From: Streptosporangiaceae bacterium
Lineage (GTDB): Bacteria; Actinomycetota; Actinomycetes; Streptosporangiales; Streptosporangiaceae
DNA: 38,484 bases
Assembly (NCBI GenBank): GCA_019245115.1
Contig: JAFARZ010000119.1
Span: 1-38,484 of the forward strand
Reading direction: 5' to 3'
Position numbers and translations under genes: made by a program. Under the pieces are notes generated by a model, which was given only the letters and a program-made list of their open reading frames with translations, was not told the DNA's origin and searched no databases. Shown in pieces: positions 18,511 through 26,843 of this stretch; position 1 is the first letter of the stretch; each line of letters starts with the position of its first letter.

Positions 18511-18981
18511 TCAGGTCGCGCGGCCGAAGTCCTCGGGCGAGATGGTGTCCAGGAACTCACGGAACTTCTCCACCTCGTCCTCTTGCTCGTCCGGGATCGC
18601 CACACCCGCCTCGTCGAGGATCTCCTCGCTGGCGAAGATCTGCGCGCCGGTACGCAGCGCCAGGGCTATCGAGTCGGACGGCCGCGCGCTGACCTCGGCG
18701 CCATTGGAGAACACCAGGTCGGCATAGAAGATGCCGTCCCGCAACGAGGTGATATTCACGGTGCGCAACTGAACGTTGAGCACCTCGAGCACGTCCCGGA
18801 ACAGGTCGTGCGTCAGCGGCCGGAGCGACACCATGCCCTGCTGCGCGAACGCGATCGCGGTCGCCTCCACCGCGCCGATCCAGATCGGCAGGTAGCGATC
18901 GCCCTCCGCCTCTTTCAGCAGCACGATCGGGCTGTTCGACGGCATCTCGACCCGGACGCCGATGACCTCCATCTGCCGCAC
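18511..18981 (-). CDS. Bifunctional nuclease domain protein (DUF151)
   Basis: A 156-residue DUF151/BFN-domain protein, corresponding by order and sequence pattern to Rv1829. It begins MEVIGVRVEMPSNSPIVLLKE and carries LPIWIGAVEATAIA and ARPSDSIALALRTGAQIFASEEILDEAG, all hallmark blocks. Plant and thermophile relatives have been reported to cut DNA and RNA; the actinobacterial role is unsettled. The C-terminus is acidic (EQEDEVEKFREFLD). The start is the GTG at 18981, with GGAG five bases upstream; the ATG nine bases later is an alternative. It is flanked by two MerR genes. Confidence 0.93.
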   Translation of the reverse strand: MRQMEVIGVRVEMPSNSPIVLLKEAEGDRYLPIWIGAVEATAIAFAQQGMVSLRPLTHDLFRDVLEVLNVQLRTVNITSLRDGIFYADLVFSNGAEVSARPSDSIALALRTGAQIFASEEILDEAGVAIPDEQEDEVEKFREFLDTISPEDFGRAT

Positions 18982-19015
18982 TACAGCTCCGTTTCCACGT
19001 CCCTACGGCCTCTTA

Positions 19016-19048
19016 CCGGGGGGAGGGATCCCCCCGGACCCCCCTCCC
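19016..19048 (+). repeat. 33-bp dispersed GC hairpin repeat, copy B (intergenic)
   Basis: CCGGGGGG-AGGGAT-CCCCCC-GG-ACCCCCCTCCC: a G6/C6 stem-loop with the conserved ACCCCCCT tail. It lies between the FtsR-like gene stop (19074) and the nuclease gene start, where it may also act as an attenuator or terminator hairpin. The copies at 15422 and 28378 share length and layout. Confidence 0.7.
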
Positions 19049-19073
19049 ATTCCTTTTGCCAAGGTACCACCCG

Positions 19074-19874
19074 CTATCGCCCGGAAGCCGAACGCAGTGC
19101 CTGTGCTTCGTCAGTTTCCGTTGTTTCCGGGTCCACCGCGAGTTCTGCCGCAAGCGACGCGACAGGGCCCATCGGCTCGTAACTACCCAGGCGCATGGCC
19201 GCTGAAGCGAGCCCGGCGTCGGCGAGGGCGGACTCGACCAGGGTCGCGTGCAACCGCAAGGTTAGATCGGCGATCTGCCACGCGGTGCGGGTGGCCGCGT
19301 CCCGGGCGCCGGGACCGCGTTGCCGCAGTTGCGGCGCCACCACCTGCTCCACCAGAGTCGCCTCGCGATCGGCCGCCGCCTTCACCGCGCGCAGGTGCCG
19401 GGCCTGCACCCCGTACTGGCGAAGGGCCGCTACCGCACGCGCCACGGCCAGCGCTTCCATCCCGTAATGACGGCCCACCCGCCGGATCAGCCCGTAGTCT
19501 TCGAGCTCGGTCAGCTCGGCGTCGGTGACGCCGGCCTCGTCGAGCAGCTGATGACGGGTCAGCCTGTCGCTGTCCGCGGTGGCGGGCGCCGGGCCGCCGC
19601 CGGCCAGCCGCTCCTTGATGACGCGCAGCGGCAGGTAGGAGTCGCGCTGCAGGGTGAGGATGTGACGCAGCCGCTGAACATCGGCGGCGCCGAACTTGCG
19701 GTAACCCGACCGGGTGCGCTCCGGCTCGATCAGGCCCTCGGACTCCAGGAAACGGATCTTGGACGTGCTGATGTCCGGAAATTCCGGACGTAGCTGGGCC
19801 AGGACCTCGCCAATGCCGAACCGCCCGCGGGTCCCGGTGGTTCCGCTGGTCCCGCCCCGCTCCAGCTCGCTCAT
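19074..19874 (-). CDS. ftsR: MerR-family regulator, FtsR/Rv1828-like
   Basis: A 266-residue regulator of the group containing M. tuberculosis Rv1828 and Corynebacterium FtsR, the latter reported to control ftsZ. The MerR winged helix is clear: GIGEVLAQL...DISTSKIRFLESEGLIEPERTRSGYRKF, then RLRHILTLQRDSYLPLRVIKERL. A second helix-turn-helix-like module follows (LLDEAGVTDAELTELEDYGLI), then a helical dimerisation region. The ATG at 19874 overlaps the stop of the FHA gene as ATGA, with AGGG six bases upstream, so the two are translationally coupled. The symbol is given by similarity and position. Confidence 0.88.
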   Translation of the reverse strand: MSELERGGTSGTTGTRGRFGIGEVLAQLRPEFPDISTSKIRFLESEGLIEPERTRSGYRKFGAADVQRLRHILTLQRDSYLPLRVIKERLAGGGPAPATADSDRLTRHQLLDEAGVTDAELTELEDYGLIRRVGRHYGMEALAVARAVAALRQYGVQARHLRAVKAAADREATLVEQVVAPQLRQRGPGARDAATRTAWQIADLTLRLHATLVESALADAGLASAAMRLGSYEPMGPVASLAAELAVDPETTETDEAQALRSASGR

Positions 19875-20467
19875 GCGTAGCCCTGGGAGCCCCTGCCGTG
19901 CCAATCACCGGGCGCGCCGCCACCCGACATCGTCTGCCCCCACAGATCCGGGCTGGTCAGGAACTGAAGCCGGAACTTGCCGATCTGAACTTCCTCCCCG
20001 CCGGTCAGTTCAGCCTCCTCGATCCGCGAACCGTTCACGTAGGTGCCGTTGAGACTCCCCACGTCCCGGACGGTAAACCTGCTCCCCTGCCCGGTGGGCT
20101 CGCGGTAGAACTCGGCGTGCCGCCGGGACACCGTGACGTCATCGAGGAAGATGTCGCTGTCCGGGTGCCGGCCGGCCGTGGTGAGGTCGTTTTCGAGGCG
20201 GAACGTACTGCCGGCGTTGGGCCCGCGCATAACGAGCAGCAGCGCCGTGCCGGCGGGCAACGCGCCCAGGGACGCGGAATCCGGGTACAGGTCGTCGCCG
20301 TAGTCGGAATCGTCCCGGTTCAGGGAGATCGTCGAGGTCGTCTCGCCGGGCCTCGGCGGCGCACCCGGACCCGGCCGGCCCGCCAGCAACTGGGCGCCGC
20401 AGTTCGAGCAGAACCGCGCGTCCTCCGGGTTCGGCCGACCGCACCGGGCGCACTGCATGATCGGCAT
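19871..20467 (-). CDS. garA: GarA/OdhI-like FHA-domain protein with N-terminal zinc ribbon
   Basis: A 198-residue phosphothreonine-binding regulator. Residues 6-23 form a zinc ribbon (C6, C9, C20, C23). ETTST at 42-46 matches the ETTS motif that PknB/PknG phosphorylate in mycobacterial GarA. The FHA domain covers about 75-170 with GRHPDSDIFLDDVTVSRRHAEF and DVGSLNGTYVN. In mycobacteria the phosphorylated motif binds the protein's own FHA domain, releasing 2-oxoglutarate dehydrogenase and glutamate dehydrogenase. The ATG at 20467 is chosen because the zinc ribbon starts there; a nearby GGAGG supports it weakly. The zinc ribbon is absent from M. tuberculosis GarA. The position matches Rv1827. 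Confidence 0.92.
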   Translation of the reverse strand: MPIMQCARCGRPNPEDARFCSNCGAQLLAGRPGPGAPPRPGETTSTISLNRDDSDYGDDLYPDSASLGALPAGTALLLVMRGPNAGSTFRLENDLTTAGRHPDSDIFLDDVTVSRRHAEFYREPTGQGSRFTVRDVGSLNGTYVNGSRIEEAELTGGEEVQIGKFRLQFLTSPDLWGQTMSGGGAPGDWHGRGSQGYA

Positions 20468-20853
20468 AACTCCGCTGGGCCTCCCCTGAGCGAACTCCGC
20501 TACTGGACCACCGGAAGCCGGCTGATCCGATGCCGGAGCATACGGACCTGGCCCATCCGGTGGTGCCCAAGGTACCTGCCGGGAGCTACGGCGGTCTACG
20601 CGCCACGCGAACAAGCCGCGCCAACCGCGGGGAGACCCTTCCCGCCTGCGCCACACCGCCGCGTCACCTCCGCTACGCAGAGCCCAGCTGCCCAACGAGC
20701 GGTTACCGCCAGGCAAACCGTATTGGGCGAGATTCTCTCATATTTACGAATTTTGCGTTATTCGTGGCCTTCGCAGCATCGCACGAGGAACCCAGTTTAC
20801 CTGGACACAGCGGCGGAATACCGGCCCCGCCGGATCGAAGGCTCCCTGCCGGT
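20468..20853. other. Intergenic region upstream of the FHA gene
   Basis: This 386-base gap contains a local AT-rich island at about 20720-20770 with the inverted repeat ACGAAT-8-ATTCGT (20746-20765), a possible operator or promoter element for the minus-strand FHA operon. In M. tuberculosis the genes at the equivalent place include gcvH; none is found here. Confidence 0.5.
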
Positions 20854-23352
20854 TCAGCGGCCGGCCTGCTCCACCACGGCGGCCCATTCATCCAGTAGCA
20901 GCTGCGCGGCGTCGGCGTCGTTCCCCTCCGCCCACAGATGCGTCACCGCGTCCGAAGGGTCGGGCAGGATCAGCACCCAGCCCCGGTCCCGTTCGATGAC
21001 CCGGACGCCATCGGTGGTGTCGAGTTCCCGGTCCCCCGCGGCCTCGACCACCGTCCGCATGACGCTGCCCTTGGCCGCCCACGGCGTGGGCATCGACCGT
21101 TTGAGCAGGTAGGCCGCTGGTATGCGGGCGTCGATCTGGCTCAGCGTCAGCCGGGTCCTGGCCACCAGCCCGAGCAGCCGGACAAACGCGGCGATGCCGT
21201 CCATGGTCCTGGCGAACTCCGGCACGACGAAGCCGCCGCGCCCGTCCGCGGCGAAGATGACGTCATCGGCGACCGCCGCCGCGGTCAGCGCGTCCATGGA
21301 CGTCGGAGTCCAGGTGACCTGGACGCCGTGGAACCGGCACACCTGCTCGGCGACCCGGGTGGTGGTCACCGGAAGCGCCACCCGCCCGGTCTTGCGTTCG
21401 GCCGCCACCAGGTCGAGCACGGACAGCAGCGCCCGCTGCTCGCTGACGAGCTGGCCTGTCTCGTCCACGAGCTGGATCCGCTCTCCGACGGGATCGAACC
21501 GGACGCCGAAGGCGGCCTTGGCCGAGGACACCACTTCGGCCAGCCGCTGCAAGCCCGCGCGCTGCTGCGCCACCGTCTCGGTCGGGGAGACCTCGTCCAG
21601 CTTGTTGTTCAGCGTGTGCACGTCCACGCCGATCCGGCTCAGCAGGCTCGGCAGCACCAGCGAGGCGGTGCCGCCCGCACAGTCCGCGACCACCTTCATG
21701 CGCGCGTCCCTGACGCCCTTCAGGTCGACGCACCGCAGCAGTTCGTGCGTGTACATGTCGACCACGCGCGGCGGGTAACTGAGCTCGGCGATCTCGCCGG
21801 GGAACGCCCGGCGGAACTCCTGCCGGGAGAACACCCGCTCGAGCTTGCGCTGCTGCGCCTGGGACAGCTCGGCGCCACGCTCGTCCAGGAAGATGATGTC
21901 CACCGACTGCGGGTCGCCCGAGGTGGTGCGCAGCGCTATGCCGCCGCTGAAATTGCCGCGCGCCGTCTCGAACCTGGCCACGGGCAGCGGCTGGGCCTCC
22001 AGGTCCACCACGTTGATGGCGCTGGCGTTGAGCGCCCCCTGAACGGCGCGCTTCAGGGTCCGGGCGGCCCGTGACACGTCCCGTGACGTGGTGACCGTCG
22101 AGCCCTTGCGCAACGTGGTGGCGTACGCGCTGGCCAGCCGGACCGCCAGCTCGGGCGTCACCTCGACGTTGACCAGCCCGGTCACGCCGCGCTGCCCGAA
22201 CAGCGTGCGCTGCCCGCGTGACTCCCAGATCACGCTGTTGTTCACCACGGCGCCGGCCTCGATGGTCTTGAACGGGTAGACCTTCACCGCGGCGGACAGG
22301 TACGCCTCCGGCTCGATCACGCACTCGTCCCCGACGACGGCGCCTTCCTCGATCCGGGCCAGCCGCATCACGTCGGTGTTCTTGCCCACCACGCAACCGC
22401 GCAGCGTGACGCCCTGCCCGACGTAGACGTTGTTGTGCACCACGGCGCGGTGCAGGAACGCGCCCTCCTTGACCACCACGTTGCTGCCGACCACCGTGTA
22501 CTCGCGCAGGTGCGCGCCGGCTTCGACCTTGGCGTAGTCGCCGATGCACAGCGGGCCGGTCAGCACCGCGTCCGGGTCCACCTCAGCGCCCTCGTCGACC
22601 CACACGCCCGGCGAGAGCTCGAAGCCCGCGATGTCGGTCTGCACCCGGCCGGCCAGCACGTCGGCCTGGGCCTTCAGGTAACTTTCATGCGTGCCGACGT
22701 CCTCCCAGTAGCGATCGGAGATATAGCCGAACAGCGGGGCGCCGCGCTTGAGCAGTTCGGGGAAGACGTCCCCGGACCAGTCGACGATTTCGCCGGGCGG
22801 CACCTCGGCGAGCACCTCTGCTTCCATCACGTACACGCCGGTGTTCACCGTGTCCGAGAACACCTGCCCCCACGTGGGCTTTTCCAGGAAGCGCTGGATC
22901 CGGCCGTCTTCGGTGGTTATCACGATCCCGAACTCGAGCGGGTCCGGCACCCGGGCCAGCCCGACCGTCACCAGCGCGCCGTTCTCCTTGTGGTACCTGA
23001 CCAGCGCGGACAGGTCCATGTCGGTGAGCGCGTCGCCGGATATCACCAGGAAAGGCTCGTCGCGCAGCTCGTCCTCGGCGTTCCGGACGCTTCCCGCGGT
23101 ACCGAGCGGCATTTCCTCGGTGGCGTACCGCAGGCTCATGCCGAATTCCTCGCCGTCGCCGAAATAATTACGGACGAGTGCGGCGAGAAACTGGACGGTG
23201 ACGATTGTTTCCTCGAACCCGTGCCGCTTCAGCAGGCGCAGCACGTGTTCCATGATCGGCCTGTTGGCGACGGGCAGCAGGGGCTTGGGCTGGTTGGCGG
23301 TCATGGGCCGCAACCTGGTTCCCTCACCTCCTGCCATGACGACGGCCTTCAA
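20854..23352 (-). CDS. Sugar-1-phosphate nucleotidyltransferase fused to a degenerate phosphomutase domain
   Basis: An 832-residue fusion annotated in related actinomycetes as mannose-1-phosphate guanylyltransferase. Residues 1-240 are the nucleotidyltransferase: MAGGEGTRLRPMT, then KPLLPVANRPIMEHVL and the GDALTDMD metal site. Residues about 250-390 are left-handed beta-helix hexapeptide repeats. Residues about 400-832 resemble phosphomannomutase, but the catalytic serine loop (TASHNP in active enzymes) reads TTSGDP near 476, and the DGDxDR metal loop reads FDPVGER near 616, so mutase activity is doubtful. The start is a TTG at 23352, directly following the pgsA TAG with no gap. It probably makes an NDP-sugar for envelope glycans; guanylyl specificity is inferred. 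Confidence 0.85.
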   Translation of the reverse strand: MKAVVMAGGEGTRLRPMTANQPKPLLPVANRPIMEHVLRLLKRHGFEETIVTVQFLAALVRNYFGDGEEFGMSLRYATEEMPLGTAGSVRNAEDELRDEPFLVISGDALTDMDLSALVRYHKENGALVTVGLARVPDPLEFGIVITTEDGRIQRFLEKPTWGQVFSDTVNTGVYVMEAEVLAEVPPGEIVDWSGDVFPELLKRGAPLFGYISDRYWEDVGTHESYLKAQADVLAGRVQTDIAGFELSPGVWVDEGAEVDPDAVLTGPLCIGDYAKVEAGAHLREYTVVGSNVVVKEGAFLHRAVVHNNVYVGQGVTLRGCVVGKNTDVMRLARIEEGAVVGDECVIEPEAYLSAAVKVYPFKTIEAGAVVNNSVIWESRGQRTLFGQRGVTGLVNVEVTPELAVRLASAYATTLRKGSTVTTSRDVSRAARTLKRAVQGALNASAINVVDLEAQPLPVARFETARGNFSGGIALRTTSGDPQSVDIIFLDERGAELSQAQQRKLERVFSRQEFRRAFPGEIAELSYPPRVVDMYTHELLRCVDLKGVRDARMKVVADCAGGTASLVLPSLLSRIGVDVHTLNNKLDEVSPTETVAQQRAGLQRLAEVVSSAKAAFGVRFDPVGERIQLVDETGQLVSEQRALLSVLDLVAAERKTGRVALPVTTTRVAEQVCRFHGVQVTWTPTSMDALTAAAVADDVIFAADGRGGFVVPEFARTMDGIAAFVRLLGLVARTRLTLSQIDARIPAAYLLKRSMPTPWAAKGSVMRTVVEAAGDRELDTTDGVRVIERDRGWVLILPDPSDAVTHLWAEGNDADAAQLLLDEWAAVVEQAGR

Positions 23353-23967
23353 CTAGCTCGCCGCTCCTTTCCGGTTCCGGCGGTGATCCGCTTCGAAGTT
23401 GTACCCTGTCAACAGGCCGCGGACCTGAACGAGGTACAGCAACGCGGACTGCCAGTACAAGGCAGTCCCCCAGATCGCGAAAGCCCAGCCTATTACGCGG
23501 GCTATGGTCCCTCCCAGACCGGGATGGTCCCCAAGAAAGAGCAACGGGAACGCATAAAGCAGGCAAAGGGTGGCCGCCTTGCCCGCCAGGCTCACTTGCA
23601 GGCCGCTGACCCCGGTCTTCTGCTTGAGGACGGCCAGCGCCACGCCGACGATGAGCTCCCGGACGGCCAGCACGGCGACCAGCCACCATGGAATTATCAT
23701 TCGCACGGCGAGCGCGACGATCGTCGCCGCGATGTACAACCGGTCCGCGGCCGGGTCGAGCAACTGGCCGAGACGGCTCGTCTGGTTCAGCGCGCGGGCG
23801 ATCTTGCCGTCGAGCCAGTCGGACAGCCCGGCGGCGATCAGGAGTCCGACCGCGATATCGTCCGCGGTCGCCGTCCGCGGGCCGAGCACCAGCCACAGGA
23901 ACACCGGCACTCCGGCAAGCCGTGCGACGCTGATGCCGTTCGGTATCGTCAGGATCCGGTCCTCCAC
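23353..23967 (-). CDS. pgsA: CDP-alcohol phosphatidyltransferase (PgsA-like)
   Basis: A 204-residue membrane enzyme with the CDP-OH-P signature SDWLDGKIARALNQTSRLGQ followed by LLDPAADR, giving the pattern DG-x2-AR-x8-G-x3-D-x3-D that binds the metal and CDP-lipid. Several hydrophobic helices surround it. It probably makes phosphatidylglycerophosphate from CDP-diacylglycerol; cardiolipin or another head-group is possible. The GTG at 23967 gives the natural N-terminus EDRILTIPNGISVARL. Longer frames run antisense through prfC. In M. tuberculosis, pgsA2 (Rv1822) lies a few genes upstream of garA, as here. Only about 22 bases separate it from divergent prfC. Confidence 0.9.
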   Translation of the reverse strand: MEDRILTIPNGISVARLAGVPVFLWLVLGPRTATADDIAVGLLIAAGLSDWLDGKIARALNQTSRLGQLLDPAADRLYIAATIVALAVRMIIPWWLVAVLAVRELIVGVALAVLKQKTGVSGLQVSLAGKAATLCLLYAFPLLFLGDHPGLGGTIARVIGWAFAIWGTALYWQSALLYLVQVRGLLTGYNFEADHRRNRKGAAS

Positions 23968-23989
23968 GGACCCAGTATCCTTGGAAGAA

Positions 23990-25609
23990 ATGACTACAAC
24001 AGATACGGGGGCGTTCCCGCGAGTTGACTCCCGCGTGCCAGCGGAGGCGGGCAAGCGCCGCGCGTTCGCGGTCATCAGCCATCCGGACGCGGGAAAGTCC
24101 ACGCTGACCGAGGCCCTGGCCCTGCACGCGTCCGCGATCACCCAGGCCGGAGCGGTGCACGGCAAGGCTGGCCGGCGCGGCGTCACTTCGGACTGGATGG
24201 CCCTCGAGCGTGCTCGCGGCATCTCCATCACCTCGGCGGCGCTGCGCTTCGACTACCGCGACACGGTGCTGAACCTGCTCGACACGCCAGGTCACGCCGA
24301 CTTCTCGGAGGACACCTACCGGGTGCTGTCCGCCGTTGACTGCGCGATCATGCTGCTCGACTCCGCCAAGGGCCTGGAGCCGCAGACGCTGAAGCTGTTC
24401 GACGTCTGCCGGGCGCGGGCCGTCCCGGTGATCACGTTCGTGAACAAGTGGGACCGGCCGGGCCGGTCGCCGCTCGAACTGCTCGACGAGATCGAGCAGC
24501 GGATCGGCCTGCACCCGGCTCCGCTGAACTGGCCGGTCGGCGTGGCCGGGGATTTCCGCGGCCTGATCGAGCGGGAGACCGGCGAGTACACGATATTCAC
24601 CAGGACGCCAGGGGGCGCGGACCGCGCGCTGGAGAGCGTGCTGGATCCCGGGGCCGCCGCGGCCCGGGACGGCGACGCGTACGAGACGGCGGTAGAGGAA
24701 CTGGCGCTGCTCGACGAGGTGTACGGCCCCGATGTCGACATGCCGGCATTCCAGGCCGGAGTGTCGAGCCCGGTGCTGTTCGGTGCGGCGCTGCCGAACT
24801 TCGGTGTCCGCCGGCTGCTGGACGCGGTGACCGCGCTGGCGCCGCCGCCATCGCCCCGCGAGGACGTCAAGGGCGCGCCGCGCGCCATCGAGTCGCCGTT
24901 TTCCGGCCTGGTGTTCAAGGTGCAGGCCAACATGGACCCGGCGCACCGGGACCGGGTGGCGTTCGTCCGGGTCTGCTCGGGCCGGTTCGAGCGCGGCATG
25001 GTGCTGACCCACGCGGCCACCGGCCGGCCGTTCGCCACCAAGTACGCGCAGTCGATGTTCGGCCAGGACCGGGAGACGGTCGACGTGGCCTATCCGGGTG
25101 ATGTGATCGGCCTGGTCAACGCCGCCGCATTGCGGCCGGGCGACACGCTTTACTCCGAGCCGCCGGTGGAGTTCCCGCCGATCCCCTCGTTCGCGCCGGA
25201 GCACTTCGGGGTGGTGCGCTGCTCCGACGCCGGCAAGCACAAGCAGTTCCGCCGCGGTATCGAGCAACTCGACACCGAGGGGGTCGTCCAGGTGCTGAGC
25301 TCCGACCTGCGCGGCGACCAGGCGCCGGTGCTGGCCGCGGTGGGCCCGCTCCAGTTCGACGTCGTGCTGCACCGCCTGGAGCATGAGTTCGGCGCCCGCG
25401 CGGGCCTCGACCATCTGGACTACACCCTGGCCCGCCGCACCGACGCGGCCAGCGCCGAGGCGCTGCGCGGCCAGCGCGCCGTCGAAGTCCTCACCCGCCG
25501 CCTGGACGGCGCACTGCTCGCCCTGTTCGCCGACAAATGGCGGCTGGGCCAGGTCCAGCGCGAGAACCCCGACCTGCTCCTGGAACCGCTCCTAGCCGAC
25601 GCCGCCTGA
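23990..25609 (+). CDS. prfC: Peptide chain release factor 3
   Basis: Translational GTPase RF3, which recycles RF1 and RF2 from the ribosome after peptide release. At 539 residues it is full length. GTPase motifs are SHPDAGKST (G1, residues 30-38), RGISITSAA (G2 region), DTPGHADF (G3) and NKWDR (G4). The RF3-specific C-terminal domain includes SDAGKHKQFRRGIEQL, EGVVQVL and QFDVVLHRLEHEFGA. The ATG at 23990 has only a short GGAAG next to it; further upstream frames are antisense to pgsA. It diverges from pgsA across 22 bases, an unusually tight divergent promoter region. A large hairpin follows downstream. Confidence 0.95.
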   Translation: MTTTDTGAFPRVDSRVPAEAGKRRAFAVISHPDAGKSTLTEALALHASAITQAGAVHGKAGRRGVTSDWMALERARGISITSAALRFDYRDTVLNLLDTPGHADFSEDTYRVLSAVDCAIMLLDSAKGLEPQTLKLFDVCRARAVPVITFVNKWDRPGRSPLELLDEIEQRIGLHPAPLNWPVGVAGDFRGLIERETGEYTIFTRTPGGADRALESVLDPGAAAARDGDAYETAVEELALLDEVYGPDVDMPAFQAGVSSPVLFGAALPNFGVRRLLDAVTALAPPPSPREDVKGAPRAIESPFSGLVFKVQANMDPAHRDRVAFVRVCSGRFERGMVLTHAATGRPFATKYAQSMFGQDRETVDVAYPGDVIGLVNAAALRPGDTLYSEPPVEFPPIPSFAPEHFGVVRCSDAGKHKQFRRGIEQLDTEGVVQVLSSDLRGDQAPVLAAVGPLQFDVVLHRLEHEFGARAGLDHLDYTLARRTDAASAEALRGQRAVEVLTRRLDGALLALFADKWRLGQVQRENPDLLLEPLLADAA

Positions 25610-25740
25610 CTGGGGCAAGGGGTACTCGGCGGTCCGAGGCGAAGCCTCTCTGGAGCGCCGGTCAAGTAGTGGGCTGGACCCGCTGGACGTGCAGCTTTTG
25701 CCCCTTTCGCCGGATTTGCCGGGCAGGGTTTTGTGGTTGA

Positions 25741-25801
25741 TTCGGGCCTCGTGGTGACTTTTGTGCACCATAGTGCACCAAAGTCACCACATGGCCCCGA
25801 A
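25741..25801. terminator. Large near-perfect hairpin between convergent genes
   Basis: The arms GTGGTGACTTTTGTGCAC (25751-25768) and GTGCACCAAAGTCACCAC (25773-25790) pair at 17 of 18 positions around the loop CATA. The pairing continues outward with one small mismatch zone through TTCGGGCC and GGCCCCGAA. It sits between prfC and the minus-strand gene ending at 25897, so a two-way terminator is the simplest reading. The AT content of its stem is unusual for this genome, so an operator or element end cannot be excluded. Confidence 0.55.
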
Positions 25802-25896
25802 TTACCGCAGTAAATCTGAGCGGCCCGCCGCGCGGACTTCCGGCCGCAGTGATACTCGGGATTACTTATAACGAACGTACTGCCGTTCCTCCCCTG

Positions 25897-26772
25897 TCAC
25901 GTTCCTCCCCACCGGGGCCGACGCGGGACCGGGAGGTTCAGGTGGCGGACGGCACTCGGGTCGTGCAAGATCGCGGCGCCGAGTTCGTTGACGCGGATGG
26001 CCGTCAGGCCGTCGTAACGAGAGAGGAAGGGAAGATCGTCCGTGCCGCACAGGAAGCGGTAGTCGTCGCGCGCGCCACGCGGGTCGGTGTAGGTCACGTC
26101 GATCACGCCCGCCGTGGCGGCGTACTCGAACAGGACGCAAAGGGTGTAACGGCCCTCGACGATGTCCCATGCCTTCGGCCCGGCGTGACCGAGCGATCCG
26201 TAGTACGAATCCCCGATGTACAGGCGCCACAGCGCGAGCTGGTTCCGGACCACGGCGAGCGGGGCGTCGTCGGTCTGGAGAACATGCCAGATCATCTCGG
26301 TGTCCGCCCAGGCATCGGGCTCCAGCGCGGCAAGGCACGCGACCACTGTCCCGCGGCGCCTGGCGGCCGATGTGAGCGTGGCGGGTTTGCGCTGTCCCTT
26401 GATCACGTCGATCCGGACCAGTTCGTCGAAGGAGACATTCTTCAGCCACCGGGCCCACAGCGCGCCCAGCGCATCATAGCCGGGCCTGGCCAGCGCGTCC
26501 CGGCCTCGCGCGGTCAGCTCCAGTTCGCTGCCGTTCAGCCGGGCCATACCACCCGCCTGCAGCAGCAGCGGCCAGGCATGTGCGGCGATGGACTCGCCCG
26601 TGTCGTAGTAGTCGCCCGCGACGAGCACGTCTTCGACCAGCTTCACCGTCGAGGCCAGCGGGCGCCTGGTGGCGGCGCTGCACCGCAGAAGTCCGTCCTC
26701 GGCCAGCTCCAGGACGGCCACCAGGTTCGACAGCGCGTCCGGCGCGGTGTGCCGGATTTGCTCTGCGGCCAT
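25897..26772 (-). CDS. Hypothetical winged-helix-like protein
   Basis: A 291-residue soluble protein that I do not recognise with certainty. The pattern in residues 25-100 (LRCSAATRRPLASTVKLVEDVL, then AWPLLLQAGGMARLNGSELELTARGRDAL) resembles a helicase-associated winged-helix module found beside XPB-like helicases, but no helicase motif is present. The C-terminal part (CVLFEYAATAGVIDVTYTDP...DGLTAIRVNELGAAIL) resembles another winged helix. It is read toward prfC and ends about 100 bases from the large hairpin. It follows the DUF885 gene by 71 bases on the same strand. No function is proposed. Confidence 0.75.
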   Translation of the reverse strand: MAAEQIRHTAPDALSNLVAVLELAEDGLLRCSAATRRPLASTVKLVEDVLVAGDYYDTGESIAAHAWPLLLQAGGMARLNGSELELTARGRDALARPGYDALGALWARWLKNVSFDELVRIDVIKGQRKPATLTSAARRRGTVVACLAALEPDAWADTEMIWHVLQTDDAPLAVVRNQLALWRLYIGDSYYGSLGHAGPKAWDIVEGRYTLCVLFEYAATAGVIDVTYTDPRGARDDYRFLCGTDDLPFLSRYDGLTAIRVNELGAAILHDPSAVRHLNLPVPRRPRWGGT

Positions 26773-26843
26773 CAGGAAACCCTAACGGGGACCGGCCGGT
26801 CATACTGGGATTTCATGGACGTGTCGGGGGTCGATGCCTGCCG

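Noticed and set aside
23324..25414. Minus-strand open frame of about 696 codons opposite prfC
   Set aside because: Antisense shadow of prfC; no recognisable domain.
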